From the NCBI RefSeq assembly GCF_011405515.1, contig NZ_AP022671.1:1302001-1366000 (forward strand): a stretch of 64,000 nucleotides of DNA. The letters are read 5' to 3'. The stretch's first letter is position 1; the number at the start of each line of letters is the position of its first letter. The translations under genes were made by a program, and so were the position numbers. The notes under the pieces were generated by a model. The model was not told where the DNA came from and did not search any database. It saw only the letters and a program-made list of their open reading frames with translations. Origin of the DNA: Nitrospira sp. KM1. Its GTDB lineage: Bacteria > Nitrospirota > Nitrospiria > Nitrospirales > Nitrospiraceae. Shown here piece after piece: positions 54,649 through 63,744 of this stretch.

Positions 54649-55558
54649 GCTTGTACATCAGTTCACCGCTGTCGCTGGTCTCATCGTCGTATAGGGTCAC
54701 GATATCATTGGGGATATGTGCATGATCAGTTGCCCGAAGATAGTCTCTCATCGTGGTACCGGTACATTCAGAATCGATATTCGGCGCCCCCTTTTTTGCT
54801 GCCGCATCATCCAGATTGACGACTCGAAAATCTATACTGAAGCGCGTCTTGCCCGATGTATTGGGCACGCTCGAGTGCAGTTGCGCTCCCGAAAACAAAA
54901 TGATGCTCCCCGCGGGAGCAATCAACCGGATCTGAGGGTCAAGCTCAACGGTCTCGATCGGCTTCGGGAGTGGACGAGGATCCTCCTTGAGAAATTTTCC
55001 AACGTGATCACCCCGATGCTGCAGATTCCACTTATAGTAGTTGTATCCCTTCGAGCTGTTCTTCACTCCCTTTGTCCAATATGCCGGATGAAACGCCATG
55101 GCATTGTTGGACTCGATATCAAAAATTGGGATCCACCAGTTAATCTGGCTCGGGGGAGCAGAATACCAAGTATCCCGATGCGGATGCCACGCGTAGGCAA
55201 TTCCAGTGGTCAGATAGTTGTCGCTGGTTGAACTTCGCATTTTCGGCACATCAAAATACGTCTTTTCCAAATCACACCCCATGTCGGTAAAAATATCCCG
55301 CATTAACGCTTTCGATTGGGGGTGATGGATGAAGCCGGGTTTCAGCTTGATCAGAATTTCGGCAAATTCTTCCACGGAAACAAGATGCTGCGCCGATTCA
55401 GGGTCGTGAGGAGCGAAGGCTTCCCTGATAAGCCCGCGCGCAAATTCAATGAATGCCAACGTGCTCTTTCTGGGAGAGTAGACAAACAATTGTCCCTCGA
55501 ACAATGCTTGCCGCCTATCGTCGTCGCTCATCGATGAGTCGTAATACACAGTGTTCAT
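54626..55558 (-). CDS. Phytanoyl-CoA-dioxygenase-like Fe(II)/2-oxoglutarate enzyme
   Basis: This 310-residue protein has the iron motif in AYAWHPHRDTWY (His and Asp), a distal SGAQLHSSVPNTSG with the third His, and RFSIDFRVV with the 2-oxoglutarate-binding Arg. The pattern is that of phytanoyl-CoA hydroxylase-like oxygenases. The start at 55558 has GGAGG five bases upstream; an ATG just before is too close. It lies between the GMC oxidoreductase and the nucleotidyltransferase, so it may hydroxylate a sugar or amino acid for the glycan. The substrate is unknown. Confidence 0.82.
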   Translation of the reverse strand: MNTVYYDSSMSDDDRRQALFEGQLFVYSPRKSTLAFIEFARGLIREAFAPHDPESAQHLVSVEEFAEILIKLKPGFIHHPQSKALMRDIFTDMGCDLEKTYFDVPKMRSSTSDNYLTTGIAYAWHPHRDTWYSAPPSQINWWIPIFDIESNNAMAFHPAYWTKGVKNSSKGYNYYKWNLQHRGDHVGKFLKEDPRPLPKPIETVELDPQIRLIAPAGSIILFSGAQLHSSVPNTSGKTRFSIDFRVVNLDDAAAKKGAPNIDSECTGTTMRDYLRATDHAHIPNDIVTLYDDETSDSGELMYKHEAGHHH

Positions 55559-55648
55559 CATGTCCTCCGCCACGGACGGTAAATTATGTCAACGCTTCCC
55601 GTGACCGGGCTTCACAGATGCACGATTCCATGTTTAGTCGGCGCATGG

Positions 55649-57268
55649 TTACAATTCCCCGCGCTTGAACGAGGCAATCATACCATCGGCCGTCCGGTTT
55701 GCGAGAGCCATGATTGTCAACGAGGGATTTGCGCCCGCCCCGGTGACGAACACGCTTCCATCAGCAACAAACAGGTTGGAGACGTCGTGCGTGCGGCACC
55801 AGCGATCAACGACGGAAGTCCCTGCGTTCATGCCCATTCGGCACCCGCCCATGTAGTGAGCCGAGGTTCCCGGCTTGTGATCTTCAGGTTCAAAGATCTC
55901 ACGCGCTCCAGCAGCTTGGAATAATTCCTTGAGAGACTTTGTAAACGCCGGAATCATGTTTCGATCGTTTTCACGATGCTCGCTGGTAATGTGCGGCGCC
56001 GGAATTCCCCTGTGGTCTTTCAGCGTTGCACTCAGGGTCACTCTATTCCTGACATCCGGAAGTTGTTCACCGCAAGCGGATAATTCAAAGCTGCGCCCGA
56101 TCAGATTCTTGACTCTGGCTTTGTGTGCGCTTCCCCATCCGGGATTGTTCATGGCCACCGCTTGCGGCCACGACCAGTCCTGGTTGATCATGATTTGCCA
56201 GCCTCGCGCAAACGCATGGTCCCGATTGGTCGCATAGAAATGCTGGGTATATCCTCCTCCCGGAGGACCACTCCAAGGATCGAGAGGTTCCTCGAATCTG
56301 CCCGTCAGCGCCGATGAGAGATGTTCCATAAAATACTGGCCCACCGTGCCGCTTGAATTGGCGAGACCGTTGGGAAAGTGCTTGGACGTACTCAGAAGGA
56401 GCAATCGCGGAGTTTCTACGGCATTTCCAGCCAAGATAATCGCACGGGCTGAAATTTCTTGTTCTGCGCCCTCCGAGTCGAAATAGATAACGCTTCTGGC
56501 CTTTCCATCCGGACCCACGGTAATTTCCCGTGCCATACAATTCGGTTTGATCTCCACGCGTCCGGTCGCTTCGGCCTTCGGAACATATGTCACGTCCATG
56601 CTCGACTTCGCTCGAATGCGACATCCATAGCCGCAGACTCCGGCACGAATACAAGGAGGACGCCCCCCCCATGGCTGAGTCGGGATAGCGAGAGGGATCT
56701 GAACCCAAACCCACCCCAATTTCTTCGCACCGCGCTGCATGACTCTACTCGCGCAGCTCAGTTCATGGGCAGGATTCGGAAAAGGCTTACTCCGAGGAGG
56801 ATCATACGGATTCGCATCTCCTGGCGCCGGCCCTGAAACGCCCAATTCGTATTCGACCCGAGTGTAATAGGGTTCCAGATCTTTGTATGTGATGGGCCAG
56901 TCCTCACCCACGCTGTCTTCGCTTCGTGTTCGAAAGTCCGACTCATGAAATCTAGGAACTTGCGCCTGATAAGCCAGAGTGGATCCGCCAACACCCTTGG
57001 CGCGGGTGAACACAAAGCCCTCTTCTCCGCCTGCACTATAGAGATTCTGGCGTGGATCCGGCGGCTCAAAAAATATCTTGGTCGCAGATTTTACGAAGTC
57101 ATGTTGATCGGTCGGGTAATCAATGGCGGGATCGAACCGTCGCCCCGCTTCTAACACGACTACCTTGAGTCCAGCCTCACCCAACTCCTTCGCGACAACC
57201 GCTCCTCCGGCACCGCATCCGACAACGACGACATCGACCGGTGCTTTTCTGGATTGAAGATTAGCCAT
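55649..57268 (-). CDS. GMC-family FAD oxidoreductase (second copy type)
   Basis: This 539-residue flavoprotein has VVVVGCGAGGAVVAKELGEAG, RAKGVGGSTLAYQAQV, AIILAGNAVETPRLLL and the C-terminal HYMGGCRMGM, FVADGSVFVTGAGANPSLT and LANRTADG. The GMC family is clear. It differs from the protein at 7040-8518 in length and loops. A gluconate 2-dehydrogenase subunit 3-like protein is encoded just upstream, as in membrane-bound GMC complexes. It may oxidise a hydroxyl on the glycan or a precursor. Whether it is exported with its partner is not clear, since it has no signal of its own. Confidence 0.9.
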   Translation of the reverse strand: MANLQSRKAPVDVVVVGCGAGGAVVAKELGEAGLKVVVLEAGRRFDPAIDYPTDQHDFVKSATKIFFEPPDPRQNLYSAGGEEGFVFTRAKGVGGSTLAYQAQVPRFHESDFRTRSEDSVGEDWPITYKDLEPYYTRVEYELGVSGPAPGDANPYDPPRSKPFPNPAHELSCASRVMQRGAKKLGWVWVQIPLAIPTQPWGGRPPCIRAGVCGYGCRIRAKSSMDVTYVPKAEATGRVEIKPNCMAREITVGPDGKARSVIYFDSEGAEQEISARAIILAGNAVETPRLLLLSTSKHFPNGLANSSGTVGQYFMEHLSSALTGRFEEPLDPWSGPPGGGYTQHFYATNRDHAFARGWQIMINQDWSWPQAVAMNNPGWGSAHKARVKNLIGRSFELSACGEQLPDVRNRVTLSATLKDHRGIPAPHITSEHRENDRNMIPAFTKSLKELFQAAGAREIFEPEDHKPGTSAHYMGGCRMGMNAGTSVVDRWCRTHDVSNLFVADGSVFVTGAGANPSLTIMALANRTADGMIASFKRGEL

Positions 57269-57289
57269 ATAGCAGACGACTCTGGGCGA

Positions 57290-57988
57290 TCACCCCGCGC
57301 AGCTGGATTGGCGTCCCACGTATCCGAAAGGAAAAGGAGGACCCGAATAGCCGACAGATTTCCAGGCGATATCCGTCGCATAGAATATCTCGGGGACGTC
57401 ACGGATCATCTGTTCCTGAAGGACCAGCGCTGCGTCCGTAACCCCCACGTACTTTCGATAATACCAGTGTTCCAACTTTCGGCGAATTTTCTCTGAGAAT
57501 GATTTCGGCTCAGCCTGGACCCATATTCGCTGTCTCGCCTGGTCGACCTCTGAAAACATCTTGACTTGATTTTCAGCATTCAATTCGTGGAACCCGCTAC
57601 CAAACCTGCTCCTGGCAATATCGTCGAACGCCCTCAACCCCTCACGGTATCGCTGCTGTAGAATCGAATCGGCGGTCACCTTGCGGGTAATTTCATGTAC
57701 AACGCCGGCTTCTCTTGCGCCGGGACCTGCTGCATCGGAAGGAATGACAACCGCGGTCAAGTCCTCAAGAATCTGCTGTTCATTCTCAGATAGGCACTTC
57801 ACTGAAGAACAGCGATCGTACGCTCGACCCTCTTGCGGTTCTGCAGCAAGGGCGTGACCACGCGTCACCCAACCGTCAAATCGCATAATTTGAGCGACAA
57901 TAGGTTCTGCACAGATCAGCATACCGGCAGTAACAAATGCACGACGAAGAAAGATGCGTCTCGAGCATGCTGTGGATTGATTGCCCAT
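57290..57988 (-). CDS. Gluconate 2-dehydrogenase subunit 3-like protein with Tat-like signal
   Basis: This 232-residue protein has an N-terminal SRRIFLRRAFVTAGMLICAE, a twin-arginine-like region followed by a short hydrophobic stretch. The mature part has CLSENEQQILEDLTAVVIPSD and ends IAWKSVGYSGPPFPFGY, matching the helical subunit 3 family. Such subunits pair with a GMC flavoprotein and assist export or docking. The GMC gene lies 21 bases downstream in the transcript. The pair could therefore act in the periplasm, with the flavoprotein carried by this partner's signal. Confidence 0.85.
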   Translation of the reverse strand: MGNQSTACSRRIFLRRAFVTAGMLICAEPIVAQIMRFDGWVTRGHALAAEPQEGRAYDRCSSVKCLSENEQQILEDLTAVVIPSDAAGPGAREAGVVHEITRKVTADSILQQRYREGLRAFDDIARSRFGSGFHELNAENQVKMFSEVDQARQRIWVQAEPKSFSEKIRRKLEHWYYRKYVGVTDAALVLQEQMIRDVPEIFYATDIAWKSVGYSGPPFPFGYVGRQSSCAG

Positions 57989-57991
57989 TGA

Positions 57992-59293
57992 TCAATTACC
58001 CAATCGTTCCAACAGACCATGGCGATGCAACTGTTCAGCCGCGGTCCGTATGAGGTCGAACGATAGATTGGCCCGTTCGGCAATGTCCAAGAGCGATTGT
58101 GCTCCGTCGGAGAGATTCAGCACCCAAAGCATCGCGAGCTCGTTCACCGGCTCCTTGGTGTCTCCACCGACCGCCCTATACAGCCCGCGTTTACCGAGTT
58201 GTGGTTCGCAGAACGGATTCAACGACCGGTAGGTCCAATTATTCTCGACCAACGAAACTGCATTCAGACATGTCGAGAGTGAATCCTCCAGCGATTCGGG
58301 TTTGATGAAGTCAAGATTATCGGCCGAGGTGTGGTATTCCGGATATTCTCCATGGGGAGTTCGCATCAGACAGCCGACCGGTAAATTGAACCCCGGGGAG
58401 CAGTATTGCCGTTCATCATAGCCATAGGGGAAAAAGTCAATGATTCGATAGTCCCTTCCCGAATGCCGTAAAATCTGTGCCATCGCACGATCGATAACCG
58501 CATTTCCTCGTCGTGAACGCTTGTAGGTGAAGCCTCCTGTATCGCCCACGCCGGTGAGAACCATCCCGTGCTTGATACATTCTGCATGCTCTTTATTTTG
58601 AGCCAACCAGGCAATGGACCCAATCGTACCGGGTACGAAGACAAATCGAAGTGTGTGCCTGAGGCGTTCACGCGCACACAGTTCCGCCATCCACGTCGCA
58701 ACGGTGATTCCAGATAGATTGTCATTGCATAGGGATGGATGACAGATATGGCAGGAAATGAAGATCTCATCCGTCGATGCACCCGGGATATGCAGTTCGC
58801 CATAACTCAGTGAGCCGGCCTTCAGCGTTGAGTCGATACACACATCGTATTGGCCGTCCGGAAGCTGTTTGAGAAGACGATCGCTGAGACAGAAACCCCA
58901 GTTCTCTTTGTAGTACGAGGTGCGGTAGGGAATCCAGTCCGGACGATCCGGAAGAGTGAACAAATGAGGCCGCAATTCTGCAAGGGACATCCGGGCACGA
59001 ATCGGGGCGCTGTAATTCAGAATATGCAGGTTGGATTTTTTGAAATCTACAATGCGTTCGCCTTTTACATTCTTGATATACGCATCGGAGATATTCCATT
59101 CGACTGGGACGGTCCAGTCAAAGATAGGGGTTCCGGTGGGCACTTCATTGATTGTCAGTGGAATGCGTTTCTGAAGAAGACGCAAGGTTTCCCGGACCCC
59201 ATCTCCCGTAATGCTACGGCAAATGGGATACAGTTCTCCCGCGAACTGATGCATCTCATGCCCTACGCCCATTGGCACTACAGGCATCTTCAT
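57992..59293 (-). CDS. DUF4910 (M28-like) zinc peptidase-fold protein with winged-helix tail
   Basis: This 433-residue protein has an N-terminal GELYPICRSITGDGVRETL, the family's usual start. The metal site is near SCHICHPSLCNDNLSGI (His and Asp ligands) and a further His in YHTSADN; the rest is an alpha/beta M28-like fold. The last 70 residues (LLDIAERANLSFDLIRTAAE) look like a winged helix. DUF4910 proteins are common in glycan loci, and their reaction is unproven; an amide or peptide-bond hydrolase is plausible. Its ATG overlaps the stop of the SGNH gene as ATGA. Confidence 0.88.
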   Translation of the reverse strand: MKMPVVPMGVGHEMHQFAGELYPICRSITGDGVRETLRLLQKRIPLTINEVPTGTPIFDWTVPVEWNISDAYIKNVKGERIVDFKKSNLHILNYSAPIRARMSLAELRPHLFTLPDRPDWIPYRTSYYKENWGFCLSDRLLKQLPDGQYDVCIDSTLKAGSLSYGELHIPGASTDEIFISCHICHPSLCNDNLSGITVATWMAELCARERLRHTLRFVFVPGTIGSIAWLAQNKEHAECIKHGMVLTGVGDTGGFTYKRSRRGNAVIDRAMAQILRHSGRDYRIIDFFPYGYDERQYCSPGFNLPVGCLMRTPHGEYPEYHTSADNLDFIKPESLEDSLSTCLNAVSLVENNWTYRSLNPFCEPQLGKRGLYRAVGGDTKEPVNELAMLWVLNLSDGAQSLLDIAERANLSFDLIRTAAEQLHRHGLLERLGN

Positions 59294-60843
59294 GGTTTGG
59301 TCATGGAGAACAGCCGGGTTTTATCGGAGTTAGCCTTCGTCAGCTTGATATTGGAGTGATCGAGATAGGCTAAAAGTTGCTCTGCAACCAATCGATAACC
59401 CGCGGGGCTGTAATGCGTTGGGAGCCGCAATGGAAATAATTCCATGGGGTCATCGGAGTCTGCGAATACAGGATGAAGATCAATCAACTCGATGCCTAGA
59501 GAATTCACGATCTCCAGGATGCCATCCCTGTCGGGCTGGCCCCCAACGGGAGTATACCGTTCATACCGCGGAAGGTAGACAAAGACAAATTTCCCACCCC
59601 AGGAGTTTACTGTATGCTTTGCTTCTTGCAAGATCGATCTAAATAGCTCCAGATTCTCCTTCCCCACCGAGGGCTGATACGGAACGGCCCGAGCGGTGCT
59701 CGAGGAAATTTCCTTCGCTCTGGATCCTGCCAGACCGACAAGGTCGAACACATATGACAGCTTAAAGACTCTCTTCCAGTCTTCCGTGTGAAGGGACGGA
59801 TGGGTAAACCAGTCCATAACTTCCGCCACCCCCGCCGAAAGGCCTCGACTCAGTAGCACTGTCTGGACATGTTCACGCAAGGCTTGATCAATAACATCCT
59901 GCCGCGCTTCGAGATGCTGGGTAAATCCCGGCTCGAGATATCTTTTTAACAGAGTTCGCCGTTCCTTGATCATATCGTACAAGTCATTTCCGCAAAAATA
60001 CGACCAGACGACGATCTTCGGCCGCCTCGACACAAGATACTCTTTTATCGTCGCAAGCTGAAACAGCGGCCCGATACCATCATTCCCGAGGTTGAGGATC
60101 AAGGGATACCGTTGCCGTACGACTCCGACGTAGGCCTCGTTACGGTGGACACACCCGCCATGAACAAAACTGTCGCCGACCACAGCGATCTCGACATCTT
60201 TCCGATTCCACAGACCCTTGGGGTTGGCAAATCCCCGTTCATCACTTTCGTATGTGATGTACGATCCATTCTCATTGCAATACACCGTGAAGGCCTTGGC
60301 GATACCTCCGATGGGCAAGAATTCCTGCCCATCCACTTTCAATAAGGACTCGCGGTCATCTACAGGCCAATTACCATAATAGTGGGTCCACCAATCCCGC
60401 AGAAGAACCCTGGGAGAGATGGACGGCCAAGCATCGACACCAAGTTCCCGTAACGCCAACATCACTTCCAGCCGGCTGCGTTTGTCGAAAGAAATACCGA
60501 GCGCCCTAGCCATCTGAGCACGGTCCGGAGTTTCTTCACCCGACTGTGAGACCACCCACCTTGACGAGGGTTCGTGACGATGGGCGGCACCGACTATCGA
60601 CATCATGAAATTGAATACAAAGGCCGTTCCCAGCACCGATACCGCGCAGATGACTACTCTTCCTCTCACGGCTATAGAAAACGCAAACATGGCGCCAAAG
60701 CCGAGACCGAGAAGGATGAGGCTGATATAGCGAAATCCAAATCCGTGCAGAATCGCAAGAACGAAACCTATTAGGACAAAGAATGCCGCAAGAATACCGA
60801 GCGACACATTTGTCAGCCGTTCAAGCCGGGAAAGAAGTTTCAT
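59290..60843 (-). CDS. Membrane-anchored SGNH-fold protein
   Basis: This 517-residue protein has three N-terminal hydrophobic helices and an SGNH domain: AVVGDSFVHGGCV (Ser225), LNLGNDGIGPLFQL, VWSYFCGNDLYDM and PTHYSPAGYRLV. Its blocks match the protein at 34049-35569 in order, spacing and wording, so the two are distant paralogues. The Asp usually placed before the catalytic His is again missing. The gene is linked to the DUF4910 gene by an ATGA overlap. A glycan O-acyl role is inferred. Confidence 0.85.
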   Translation of the reverse strand: MKLLSRLERLTNVSLGILAAFFVLIGFVLAILHGFGFRYISLILLGLGFGAMFAFSIAVRGRVVICAVSVLGTAFVFNFMMSIVGAAHRHEPSSRWVVSQSGEETPDRAQMARALGISFDKRSRLEVMLALRELGVDAWPSISPRVLLRDWWTHYYGNWPVDDRESLLKVDGQEFLPIGGIAKAFTVYCNENGSYITYESDERGFANPKGLWNRKDVEIAVVGDSFVHGGCVHRNEAYVGVVRQRYPLILNLGNDGIGPLFQLATIKEYLVSRRPKIVVWSYFCGNDLYDMIKERRTLLKRYLEPGFTQHLEARQDVIDQALREHVQTVLLSRGLSAGVAEVMDWFTHPSLHTEDWKRVFKLSYVFDLVGLAGSRAKEISSSTARAVPYQPSVGKENLELFRSILQEAKHTVNSWGGKFVFVYLPRYERYTPVGGQPDRDGILEIVNSLGIELIDLHPVFADSDDPMELFPLRLPTHYSPAGYRLVAEQLLAYLDHSNIKLTKANSDKTRLFSMTKP

Positions 60844-60867
60844 GGATTTGCGTGCAATGTTTACGAA

Positions 60868-61398
60868 TCAAGCATGGAAGTCCGGATAAGACTGATCCCG
60901 AGTCGAAATGGTTCTGGTGTCCGAAGGCCATGCAATCCCAAAACACGGGTCGTTCCATCGAACCCCCCGGGCCTGTTCCGGCGAATAGAGAACCGACATG
61001 TGATAGAAAACTTCGGAACGCGCCTCCAATGTTTGGAACCCGTGCGCACACCCCTTTGGGATGAGAAACATCAGGCCATTATCGGCGGAGAGTTCGGCCG
61101 CCACATGCTGTCGAAATGTTAAAGAGGATGGCCGCAGATCGAGAATGACATCGTAGATCGCTCCGCGGATGCACTGGACGAGTTTGACTTCTTCGTGAGG
61201 GGCAAGTTGGAAGTGCATGCCCCGGAGCGTGCCTTTTTTTTCGTTGTAGGAAACACTGGCTTGAAGCCACCTGACATCGATGCCATGTTGACCGAATTCG
61301 TCCACACAGAAGGTGCGGGCGAAATATCCCCGTTCATCGACCATCCGGACCGGCTCGATAAGAAATGCGCCTTGAATACTTGTTTCAGTGAACTTCAT
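60868..61398 (-). CDS. rmlC: dTDP-4-dehydrorhamnose 3,5-epimerase family (RmlC-like)
   Basis: This 176-residue cupin has GAFLIEPVRMVDERGYFART, QASVSYNEKKGTLRGMHFQ with the catalytic His, VQCIRGAIYDVILDLR, and FLIPKGCAHGFQTL. All are classic RmlC motifs. The ATG overlaps the methyltransferase stop as ATGA; a longer upstream reading is a shadow. RmlA, RmlB and RmlD are not in the window. With a C-methyltransferase just upstream, it may make a branched or methylated 6-deoxysugar rather than ordinary rhamnose. Confidence 0.92.
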   Translation of the reverse strand: MKFTETSIQGAFLIEPVRMVDERGYFARTFCVDEFGQHGIDVRWLQASVSYNEKKGTLRGMHFQLAPHEEVKLVQCIRGAIYDVILDLRPSSLTFRQHVAAELSADNGLMFLIPKGCAHGFQTLEARSEVFYHMSVLYSPEQARGVRWNDPCFGIAWPSDTRTISTRDQSYPDFHA

Positions 61399-62630
61399 GG
61401 GTAAACGGTCACTTCGGGGATAGGAACCACAAACTTTCCACCCCATTCCCGGATATGCGCCATCTGTTGCATGACTTCCTCCCTGATATTCCATGGCAGG
61501 ATCAGAAGGTAATCAGGCCGTGCTTCCCGGATCATTTCGGGTGCATGAATGGGGATACGGACGCCGGGCAACAGGTGACCTTGCTTATGAGGACTTCGAT
61601 CCACCGTAAAGTCGATGAGGTCCGTTCTGACACCGCAATAGTTGAGTAACGTATTGCCTTTCGCGGGCGCACCATAGGCTGCAATTCGCTTTCCTTTCTC
61701 CTTGGCAGCGATGAGAAAGGAAAGCAGTTTTCGCTTGGTCGCTTCTACGCGAGGACGGAACGACATGTAGTTTGCCAACTGTGCAAATCCGGCATCTTCT
61801 TCGCGAGATTTTAAAGCCTTCGCACGCTCCCCTACTGGCTTCGAGTTGTCCTGGGCATGACACGCATAGATTCGAAGAGATCCTCCGTGCGTGGGCAACT
61901 CCTCGACATCAAAGAGCTTCAACCCGTGGGTTGCAAAGACCTTCTCAACGGCAAGAAAGGAAAAATACGAAAAGTGCTCATGGTAAATGGTATCGAACTG
62001 GTTCTGTTCCATCAGTTGGAGCAAGTGAGGGAATTCCATCGTAATCAACCCCGTCTTGCCCAACAGGACTTTCAGTCCCTTCACGAAGTCATTCAGATCG
62101 GGCACGTGGGCCAGGACATTGTTCCCGATGATCAGGTCGCCCGCCCAGCCCTTCTCTCGCAAATCAATCGCGGTTTTCTCGCCAAAAAACGCCACCGTGG
62201 TGTTAATGCCCTTCTGCTTCGCCACCTCCGCCACATTCGCGGCAGGCTCGACCCCCAGGACGGGAATTCCCCTGGCGACGAAGTTTTGGAGAAGGTATCC
62301 GTCGTTACTCGCGATCTCGATGACCTTCGACTCTGAATTGAAACGGAAGCGCTCGGTGATCATATCGACGTACCGTTTCGCATGTGCGAGCCAAGAATCG
62401 GAAAACGATGAAAAATACGCATAATCGGAAAAAATATCATGCGGGCTCGAAAACTGTTCGAGCTGGACCAGCAAACACTTTTCACACACAAAGGCGTGCA
62501 GCGGATAGAACGGTTCCATACGATTGGCCTGATCGGCCTTGATGTAGGAATTCGCCAATGGAGACATGCCGAGGTCAAGGAATGTGTGTTGAAGCGGGGT
62601 TCCGCATGACCGACACAGTGATCGTCCCAT
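61395..62630 (-). CDS. NDP-hexose C-methyltransferase (TylC3-type, Methyltransf_13/14)
   Basis: This 411-residue enzyme starts with a zinc site (CRSCGTPL, VCEKCLLVQ). The SAM motifs are VIEIASNDGYLLQNF, VLGVEPAANVAEVA and NNVLAHVPDLNDF, and the C-terminal Rossmann-like part has AYGAPAKGNTLLNYCG. These are hallmarks of sugar C-methyltransferases such as TylC3. The ATG at 62630 has GGAG eight bases upstream. It lies directly before the RmlC gene, so a C-methylated 4-keto-6-deoxysugar is a likely intermediate. The exact carbon is not known. Confidence 0.9.
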   Translation of the reverse strand: MGRSLCRSCGTPLQHTFLDLGMSPLANSYIKADQANRMEPFYPLHAFVCEKCLLVQLEQFSSPHDIFSDYAYFSSFSDSWLAHAKRYVDMITERFRFNSESKVIEIASNDGYLLQNFVARGIPVLGVEPAANVAEVAKQKGINTTVAFFGEKTAIDLREKGWAGDLIIGNNVLAHVPDLNDFVKGLKVLLGKTGLITMEFPHLLQLMEQNQFDTIYHEHFSYFSFLAVEKVFATHGLKLFDVEELPTHGGSLRIYACHAQDNSKPVGERAKALKSREEDAGFAQLANYMSFRPRVEATKRKLLSFLIAAKEKGKRIAAYGAPAKGNTLLNYCGVRTDLIDFTVDRSPHKQGHLLPGVRIPIHAPEMIREARPDYLLILPWNIREEVMQQMAHIREWGGKFVVPIPEVTVYP

Positions 62631-62682
62631 CTGCATCTCCTTTCATCCCGACGAATATCCAGCGTAGGTTAGGTCTTCCTCT

Positions 62683-63735
62683 TCAGGAACGATCCTTCCA
62701 CATCAAATTGTCACTTAATTGGCCGACTTCTCGAAGTCGTCTCAGTGTCACTAAACGCATGAACTCTCCGGACCTGAATTCAGGGTCACGGAACTGCATG
62801 GTCATCAACCCATCGCGGAGATCGACGACCGCTCCTTGCAAGTCTACCGACGGCAAGAATCCCTGCCCCAGCTTAGTGAATTTATCGAAATTCACGCGGT
62901 AGGAACGTTTGTCCGGCTGTGCGTCCTTGTTGACCGATACCTCCACGTTCGGAACGAGTTTGGCCACGGCAGCAGCCAGATCCTTGACTTGATAGTTCCA
63001 CTCGTCACTCCCCACATTCACCGTCAAATATTTTCCCCCGTCACGGTGATCTCGCTGAATGGCCCAATCGATGGCTCTTGCCATGTCCTTGACATGAATG
63101 AGGGGACGCCACGGCGTGCCGTCACTCAGAATATTGATGCGTTGGGAGACCAATGCCCCCGCTACAAAATCGTTCAACACGAGGTCTAGCCGCAGCCGGT
63201 CGCTCATGCCGCAAGCGGTTGCGAACCTGAGACAGGTCACGGTGAAAGAATCAGACGCTAGGGAGGCAAGATCACGCTCCGTGAACACTTTTGATTTTGC
63301 ATACGCCGTAAGCGGGTTCAGGGCATCTTCTTCGCGCCGCGGACCTCCCTCGGCAAAACCGTATACACTGCAACTGGAAGCGAAAACGAATGCCTTTACG
63401 CCGACGCGTTTCGCTTTAGCAGCCAGATCCAGACTGGCACGGTAGTTGATGTCCAGCGTCACTTCTTCAAATAGCGCTCCCATTGGATCATTCGAAATCG
63501 CACAAAGGTGGACCACGGCATCGGCCCCGCGCAGAACCTCTTCTGGTACCTGCCGGATATCACCGAAATGTTGGATGTCGGCTCTGCTCTCAGGAAATCG
63601 CTGGGCACCGGTCAAACAATGCGCAAAGAACCCGCTGTCATAACCCACCAACTCGATTCCCCGATGCGACTCTCTGAGGCGGCGCAGCACCAAGGGACCT
63701 ACGTAGCCCATGTTTCCAGTCACGACGATTTTCAT
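62683..63735 (-). CDS. NAD-dependent epimerase/dehydratase (extended SDR)
   Basis: This 350-residue extended SDR has TGNMGYVGPLVLRRL, VHLCAISNDPMG, FASSCSVYG with the active Ser and YAKSKVFTE (YxxxK). Related SDRs of this type are often found with RmlC and C-methyltransferase genes in surface glycan loci. It would interconvert or reduce an NDP-4-keto sugar; the substrate is not fixed. Spacing to the methyltransferase gene is short, suggesting one operon. Confidence 0.88.
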   Translation of the reverse strand: MKIVVTGNMGYVGPLVLRRLRESHRGIELVGYDSGFFAHCLTGAQRFPESRADIQHFGDIRQVPEEVLRGADAVVHLCAISNDPMGALFEEVTLDINYRASLDLAAKAKRVGVKAFVFASSCSVYGFAEGGPRREEDALNPLTAYAKSKVFTERDLASLASDSFTVTCLRFATACGMSDRLRLDLVLNDFVAGALVSQRINILSDGTPWRPLIHVKDMARAIDWAIQRDHRDGGKYLTVNVGSDEWNYQVKDLAAAVAKLVPNVEVSVNKDAQPDKRSYRVNFDKFTKLGQGFLPSVDLQGAVVDLRDGLMTMQFRDPEFRSGEFMRLVTLRRLREVGQLSDNLMWKDRS

Positions 63736-63744
63736 GTTTCCTCC

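Noticed and set aside
56085-56714. 209-codon minus-strand frame in the second GMC gene
   Set aside because: It is in the wrong frame of a gene with all GMC motifs and has no start signal.
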